Shown piece by piece: positions 23,001 to 27,254 of a stretch of DNA of 27,254 bases. The translations under genes and the position numbers were made by a program. The stretch spans positions 1 through 27,254 of the forward strand of contig JAZGDL010000548.1 of the NCBI GenBank assembly GCA_036477795.1, written 5' to 3'. Under the pieces are notes generated by a model that was not told the origin of the DNA, made no database searches, and worked only from the letters and a program-made list of their open reading frames with translations. The stretch's first letter is position 1. The number at the start of each line of letters is the position of its first letter. This stretch comes from JAZGDL01 sp036477795 (GTDB lineage: Bacteria > Planctomycetota > Phycisphaerae > UBA1845).

Positions 23001-26000
23001 AAACGGCGCTGATCGATTCCTTGGGAGCAGGCGTCAGCAAACTTGAGTCGAACGGCGTAAAAACCGGGAGGGACGTCGAATCGATAGGCATCGAAGCCGA
23101 CCCGCGCGGTGGTGTAGAGCGCGGGATCGTTCGTGCCGCCGATGGTAATCAGCGGGCAGGATTCCAGGCCGCCGCCGACGTGTCCGAATCGCGGCGACGC
23201 GGATTCTGCATACAACCGGTCGGACAGCCAGAGGCGGCCTGCGGTGTCCGTGTAGCTGGGATCAGAGGGCCAAGTGCCACAGTTGAGCCGTATCTGCACA
23301 TCGCAGGGCTCTGCGGGATTGAGCGCGCGGCGGCAGTGGGCGTGGGAATCGCAGGTGTCGATGGTGCACGCATAGCTGTCGTCGCAATCCTGATCGATGA
23401 CGCATTCTGGGCCGATGGAACACCCCTCATCGTCCACCGGATCGCCGACAGGCGTCATGGGGCATTGGTCCAGACAATCGACCACCTGATCACCGTCCTC
23501 GTCCGAGTCGCAATCGATGCCGATCCCGGGGCCGACGAACTCGATCCAGTTAAGTTTGAACAGTTCGGTATCGCCCTCGTTGCGCGCGAACACAAAGAAC
23601 AGCTCGTTCGTGCCATGCGGGTCGGTGATCGGCGCGGTCACATCGGTCCAGTCATCCCAGTCGGCTGTTGCGGGAATGGTTGCGGTGCTTATGACCGGCC
23701 CGCCGGCTGAACCGACGCGCACTTCGATGCGGGCGTCGTCGAAATTGGCTGAGGCGGTCCGGTACCGCAGTGAATGGATGTTCAGCAGGTTCATCGTTAC
23801 GTAGGAGATATAGTCACCGTGGTCGATTTCGGTGAGATTGGAGCAACCGTCGGTGTCGGTGGTCGCTTCCACCGCGATACCGCTTTGCGTTGTATAATGT
23901 TCCGCCTCCTGAATTTTTGGTTTGATCACCGCGACCGCCCGTCCGGAGAGCGGAGCCACGCCGGCGGCTCCGTTGTCCGTGTACCGTGCCTCCAGAACAT
24001 ACGACAAGTCCGTTCCGCCGGGATGGGCGTCGCCAGACACCGTTTGGATGAACCCGCTGCACCCGTCCAGCTCGTCGTCGGGATGAGCGTGGGTGTCATG
24101 GCCGATCAAGGAGTTCATCGATACGCGACCGCAGTCCACTACAAGATCGTCCACGTCGTTGACGGCGATTTGATATCGGATGAATTGACCGAATTCGAAG
24201 AACCCTCCGTTTGGCGGCGCGGTGATCGTAACCTGCGGCGCGGAGTTGCCGGCGGCGATGGCCATCGTGGCTTGAGCGCTGTTCATCGTCGGGTCGGTCA
24301 CGGTCAGCGTCGCGGTGTAGTCACCTGCCACATCGTAGACGTGGATCGGGTTCGGTTCCGTCGAATCCACGCTGCCGTCGGTGTCAAAGTCCCAGGCGTA
24401 TGAGAGCGTTTCACCGGAGTCCGGATCAAAGGAGCCCATGCTGGAGAATCGGACCGCAAGCGGGACAGGCCCGGAGGTGACGTCCGCGTTGATTCGGGCG
24501 ATCGGTTCCCGCTGATCGCGAACGTAGCTGAGGCGAATCACCTGGGAGTCCTGGTTGCTCCCGAAGAAGCTGCTGCCCCATTCGACGATGTAGATCGCGC
24601 CGTCCGGTCCAATCTCCATATCGATGGGGCGGACCAGGGAAGTCTGCGGCAGGAACGAATTGATTACCAACAGATCCCCGTTCTCGTCGAACTTGATCTC
24701 CTTCATCCAGTTGCGCGACCATTCGAAAACAAAAAGCGTGTCGTCGTAGTATTCGGGTAGCTTGGTCGGCGAATCGAGGGCGGGGTCGAAATGATAGACC
24801 CCAGCCACCATCCCGGCACGACTGGTTTCGACGCCGAGCTCCGGGAAATCGATCGATGGGCCATACGGATACCACAGCCACGCCGGTTGTGCGGCTGGAA
24901 GTACAACCGCGCCGGTGTTGTTGGGCGAGTCGTTCACCGGAACCAGACAGTCGAAGTCCGGGCCCAGCACGTCGGTCTCGAAATCGAATTCGCGGAACGG
25001 ATGATTGTCGCCTATGCAGTAAGGCCAACCGAAGTTTCCCGCTTGTTGCGCTCGATTGAACTCGTCCAAACCGAAATCGATCTTGCAACTGTCCGGCCCC
25101 AGGTCGCCCCAATACAACCACCCGGTCTCAGTATCGACGTCGATCCGAAACGGATTGCGACAACCCATGGCGTAGATTTCAGGGAGCCCGGCGGAGCCAT
25201 CCGCCGGAAAAAGATTGCCCGCGGGGATGGTGTAGGTGCCGTCGGGCTGTGGTGTGATTCGCAGAATCTTACCGCGAAGATCGTTCGTATTTCCAGCCGT
25301 TCTCTGCGCGTCCCAAAAGGCGCGACCCGGTCGCTCGTCGATCGGCGTAAACCCCGCGGAACCGAACGGGCTGGTGTTGTCGCCAACGGAAATGTAAAGA
25401 TCCCCAGCGGCGTCAAACGTAAGATCGCCGGCGCTGTGGCAGCACTGCTCGCGCTGCGTGGGAATCTCCAGCAGGACAAGTTCCGACGTGATGTCCAGCG
25501 TGTCTGCGACGGCGATAAAACGCGATACGTGCTGCTTGGATTCAGGCCCGGCGGGAGAGTAGTAAAGGTAGACCCATCCGTTTCCCGCGAAATCAGGATC
25601 GAGCGCGATGCCCAACAAACCGTCCTCGTTTTCGGTAAAGACATCGATCTGGGCAGCGGTCACCGTCAGCCCCGTTTCGGGTTTGTAAATCCTGACAGCC
25701 CCGGTGCGTTCCACGAAAAACACCCTCCCATCCGGAGCGACAGCCAAGTTCATCGGGGCGTCGGTATCGGCTACCAGGATCGACTTTTGAAAGCTGGTTT
25801 GGAGCGTGGCGCTGCAATCACACTCCCTGGCGCCAGCGGCACAAAGAATCCCGCCGGCCAGATGCTCACGATAAAGCGGCTCGGCGAAACTTTCGGTTGT
25901 GTGCCCTCCAGCGGTGTACCACGCCCGGCCGCCGTCATAGAGATGACACCAGGCGATGGGATGATCGAACCCGTGCGTGCCGCCGACGTAGGTGGATTCG

Positions 26001-26581
26001 TCGATGGTAGCCAAGACGTGCACGTCGCCGCGCGGATTGATCTGAAAGTTGTACCACTCGTCCGTCCGCTGCCATCGCCGGGGAAGAGAATCGGTCGAAG
26101 GGTGGACGGCGTCCGCCACCTTGATAGTGGCGCTGCTGATGGCCGGGTGACTCTGGAAATATGCGCCGACGAGTCCGCCGTACCAAGGCCAATCGTACTC
26201 CGTGTCCGCGGCGGAGTGGACCCCTACGAAACCGCCGCCGGCGCGGATGAAACGTTCAAACGCCGCCTGTTGATCCAAATCCAACACGTCGCCCGTGGTG
26301 TTGAGAAAAACGACCACGGCGAATTGGCTCAGATTGACGTCGGAAAAGGCGGCGGGATCCTCGGTCGCGACGACCGAGAAATCATGAACGGCGCCCAGCT
26401 CCTCGACGGCGGCGACGCCGGCTGCGATGGACGCATGGCGAAAACCGGTCGTTCTGGAAAACACCAGCACGCTGAACGCCGGTTCCGATTCGGAGCCCAA
26501 GATTGAAACTGGAAACGTGCCCCCAAGCACGAGCGCGAGCGTGATAACGAGAGTGCGACAGCAAGCCGCTCGCTGAAGCAT
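20030..26581 (-). CDS. Giant secreted mosaic protein: ThuA, sugar dehydrogenase, PKD, CBM6, malectin, CotH, lamin-tail, dockerin
   Basis: A 2183-residue exported protein. Approximate order: signal peptide 1-28; ThuA-like 30-248 (FSRTTGFRH, GFVGVHSAADTEYDWPWYGGL); PQQ-type glucose/sorbosone dehydrogenase propeller 258-683 (SAGDLTFDAAGDLYISVGD); PKD 690-775; Ig-like; CBM6-like 890-1017; thrombospondin-3-type Ca loops 1020-1060; malectin-like 1095-1253; FN3-like 1260-1353; CotH 1357-1650 (FPWDLQHTFG, W1598 to Q1601); lamin-tail 1727-1853; Ig-like; second lamin-tail 1980-2107; two dockerin-type loops 2123-2183. It probably binds and oxidises carbohydrate outside the cell. ATG 26581 begins the signal peptide. 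The open frame reaches 26800, but a promoter at 26831-26803 makes that start impossible. The long plus-strand frames across it are shadows. Confidence 0.85.
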   Translation of the reverse strand: MLQRAACCRTLVITLALVLGGTFPVSILGSESEPAFSVLVFSRTTGFRHASIAAGVAAVEELGAVHDFSVVATEDPAAFSDVNLSQFAVVVFLNTTGDVLDLDQQAAFERFIRAGGGFVGVHSAADTEYDWPWYGGLVGAYFQSHPAISSATIKVADAVHPSTDSLPRRWQRTDEWYNFQINPRGDVHVLATIDESTYVGGTHGFDHPIAWCHLYDGGRAWYTAGGHTTESFAEPLYREHLAGGILCAAGARECDCSATLQTSFQKSILVADTDAPMNLAVAPDGRVFFVERTGAVRIYKPETGLTVTAAQIDVFTENEDGLLGIALDPDFAGNGWVYLYYSPAGPESKQHVSRFIAVADTLDITSELVLLEIPTQREQCCHSAGDLTFDAAGDLYISVGDNTSPFGSAGFTPIDERPGRAFWDAQRTAGNTNDLRGKILRITPQPDGTYTIPAGNLFPADGSAGLPEIYAMGCRNPFRIDVDTETGWLYWGDLGPDSCKIDFGLDEFNRAQQAGNFGWPYCIGDNHPFREFDFETDVLGPDFDCLVPVNDSPNNTGAVVLPAAQPAWLWYPYGPSIDFPELGVETSRAGMVAGVYHFDPALDSPTKLPEYYDDTLFVFEWSRNWMKEIKFDENGDLLVINSFLPQTSLVRPIDMEIGPDGAIYIVEWGSSFFGSNQDSQVIRLSYVRDQREPIARINADVTSGPVPLAVRFSSMGSFDPDSGETLSYAWDFDTDGSVDSTEPNPIHVYDVAGDYTATLTVTDPTMNSAQATMAIAAGNSAPQVTITAPPNGGFFEFGQFIRYQIAVNDVDDLVVDCGRVSMNSLIGHDTHAHPDDELDGCSGFIQTVSGDAHPGGTDLSYVLEARYTDNGAAGVAPLSGRAVAVIKPKIQEAEHYTTQSGIAVEATTDTDGCSNLTEIDHGDYISYVTMNLLNIHSLRYRTASANFDDARIEVRVGSAGGPVISTATIPATADWDDWTDVTAPITDPHGTNELFFVFARNEGDTELFKLNWIEFVGPGIGIDCDSDEDGDQVVDCLDQCPMTPVGDPVDDEGCSIGPECVIDQDCDDSYACTIDTCDSHAHCRRALNPAEPCDVQIRLNCGTWPSDPSYTDTAGRLWLSDRLYAESASPRFGHVGGGLESCPLITIGGTNDPALYTTARVGFDAYRFDVPPGFYAVRLKFADACSQGIDQRRFDVFIENEPVVLAIDLVASVGKDYAIDYTFGVWVDDGVLSVSAADGAGDPLLAAVSVVSVTPDDVPPAVPQDPLARGGFYRNILIWDANEEPDWAGYFVYRADAPDGPFVQIATEPVRTPRFFDDSAVVGTEYFYEVRAFDIWGNVSAPAATLNATALDKHDSLLPVYELTIAPQDLATLNADPMSDDFVPAAFSHAGIDFPDVEARYRGQLSRLFPKKNFKVKFSADNLFANRRKVNLQGQFDEASLMREALAYSLYTIIGTPSAAFEMVHLMLNGAFGGVYLDVEQINERFLARNGLDTSGNLYKVILFGEMQLIPNLPEAVHLIFGEETNEDGSYEDLIHLITTVNTVSDEEFPVVAHRMLDLPQFLDWYAMAILTGNNDFATKNHFLYHDPTQDKWMAFPWDLQHTFGLTAPWDSAINLGVEGKPDIFGLSNLLLTRLMSVGAFRDYHAMRLTEWINSFFNPEAMDPNVDGVFGAIAFDARRDVNKLGWERNEFFEQGPDDIKDFISARGPFLLEEIESFAPGAGPYLFINEVMTTNTRTVADEAAEFDPWIEIYNAGVTEVDLGGMFLTNDPLTPNLWQIPLDVPIPGGGHLLFWADSQTAQGPTHAGFELAAGGGIVALFDFEGATLIDVAAYSSQPADVSQGKMPDGSANWSVRDAPSPGTWNYAVNQPPAIFDTTHDPPNPTEKDSVVITCRVEDDSAVDSVTLFASIGEGFDAFPIRDDGTSGDAEAGDGVWSGRIPPLPRGTVVNYYVSARDDQEATSRDPAGAPVNIYSYTVGRPLPQLVINEFMADNDTTMEDEFNEFDDWLELYNYGTESIDLGGMYLTDDLADPTKWRVPDGAALGPDEFMIIWADNDPEQGDNHTSFRLALAGEEIGLFDTDENNNQPVDTVIFGPQASDVSFGRLPDAGKKWRFLFNPTPGFTNMLPGDLNLDGVLNVWDFAVFLDCFSGQGNTLPPACDASDFDADQDVDFNDFAAFQIALSP

Positions 26582-27056
26582 TCCAGCCCTGCCGCCGACC
26601 ACAAGAAATGTCGGCTGAACACCACGCTTGATGTGCGACGGTTGCGACAAGACGATCCCCTCAGTCCAATAAACGCTCGCGAATTCGGTCGGGACTCGTT
26701 CAGACGGCGCAGCCACGCGTCGACTGCTACGGCGTCTGCGTTCCCAACCCTCGAAAAAAACGCCCCACCCGGCTCCAATGCAGGTTGCCAACGTCAACAC
26801 CTATTTTACCCCTGGAAGCGACACAATCCAAGCCACACCGCAGCGTCCGGGGAAAATGTCTTTCAGCCCGTATAGTGCCTTTATTCCGCCGACCTCGTTT
26901 CCTCGGGTTCTATGGAACTGGACACCAGCCCGCCCCGGATACATCGTTGCGGCGGAATTCGAACAAGCTACGATACCTGAGTTATGCATGGCCTGAGTAA
27001 TGCATGGCCTGTGCCACAGGCAGCGGCCGTCGTCCGCCATCAGAATGGGAGACAAA
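26582..27056. other. Divergent intergenic region before typA
   Basis: No gene is supported. It contains a probable minus-strand promoter (26831-26803), a weak plus-strand promoter candidate (TTGCGG 26947-26952, 16 nt, TACGAT 26969-26974), and a 12-bp direct repeat ATGCATGGCCTG at 26984 and 27000 running into a GCCTGTG/CACAGGC palindrome (27007-27021). Confidence 0.5.
26803..26831 (-). promoter_or_regulatory. Sigma70-like promoter of the giant secreted protein
   Basis: On the minus strand, TTGGAT (26831-26826) and TAAAAT (26808-26803) are 17 nt apart. The predicted start near 26796 leaves a leader of about 215 nt before ATG 26581. Confidence 0.5.
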
Positions 27057-27254
27057 GTGACCGACCAGAACATCCGTAACGTCACCATCATTGCCCACGT
27101 CGACCACGGCAAGACCACGCTGATCGACCAGATGCTCCGTCAGTGCGGGCAGTTCCGCGACGCGCAGCTCAAGGGCGAACGCATCCTCGACTCGAACGAC
27201 CTGGAGCGCGAGCGTGGCATCACCATTCTGTCCAAGAACATCGCGATTGACTAC
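27057..27254 (+). CDS. typA: Ribosome-associated GTPase TypA/BipA, N-terminal fragment
   Basis: The first 66 residues of a translational GTPase of about 600 residues, cut by the window end. NIRNVTIIAHVDHGKTTLID contains the P-loop (G1: AHVDHGKT). LDSNDLERERGITILSK is the switch I/G2 segment in the exact TypA wording rather than that of EF-G or LepA. TypA acts on the ribosome in stress and low-temperature assembly. The GTG at 27057 is preferred because GGGAG lies at 27047-27051, 5 nt upstream. An ATG at 27045 would add four residues and has no ribosome site. Confidence 0.93.
   Translation, partial: MTDQNIRNVTIIAHVDHGKTTLIDQMLRQCGQFRDAQLKGERILDSNDLERERGITILSKNIAIDY

Noticed and set aside
24791..26506. 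571-residue plus-strand open frame antisense to the giant gene
   Set aside because: It has no domain, signal or ribosome site. It is a GC-rich shadow of the well-supported minus-strand coding frame, as are 21170-22360 and 22790-23710.

Overview
The window is about 27 kb of GC-rich bacterial DNA. It looks like a planctomycete-type genome (Planctomycetota, perhaps Phycisphaerae-like), though no rRNA is present to settle this. The clues are very large secreted mosaic proteins ending in dockerin-like calcium loops, a YVTN propeller fused to a di-heme cytochrome, a ThuA/sugar-dehydrogenase/CotH/lamin-tail giant, a DUF2330 protein, an RRM-type RNA-binding protein, and intergenic DNA full of short palindromic repeats.

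Layout, left to right. 1-1626: a membrane GT2 glycosyltransferase overlaps by 4 nt with a small membrane zinc-ribbon protein. 1617-1961: a candidate minus-strand small RNA with promoter, leader ORF, long hairpin and terminator. 2048-2167: palindromic repeats. 2452-3735: an RRM protein and a SAM methyltransferase, separated by a 213-bp remnant of a REP-associated (Y1) transposase element with 19-bp inverted ends. 4324-6630: a secreted M43 metalloprotease with five Cys-rich DUF4215 repeats. 6736-10156, minus strand: a secreted glycosidase-like protein and a DUF2330 protein. 10356-11330: a reading frame interrupted by one TGA, read here as a selenocysteine-containing iodothyronine-deiodinase-like lipoprotein with a TPR tail. 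11472-12005: a DinB-like protein. 12114-12655: dense tandem and palindromic repeats. 12474-16285, minus strand: a two-component cluster with several lesions. 16901-19849: the propeller/di-heme cytochrome protein. 20030-26581, minus strand: the 2183-residue giant. 27057-27254: the start of typA/bipA, cut by the window edge.

The most striking item is the TGA at 10599-10601. It falls exactly where deiodinases carry selenocysteine (FGSYT-U-PPF). A stem-loop with a GGU apical loop begins 3 nt after it, which fits a bacterial SECIS. An annotation without selenoprotein handling would split this gene or start it at the internal ATG 10629.

The secreted proteins (protease, glycosidase-like, cytochrome, giant) suggest an envelope-centred polymer-degrading and oxidative lifestyle. 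They are separate transcription units rather than one operon. The two-component cluster appears to be decaying: one histidine kinase has lost its ATPase domain by fusion into half a receiver domain, and the other has a TAA inside its ATPase domain.
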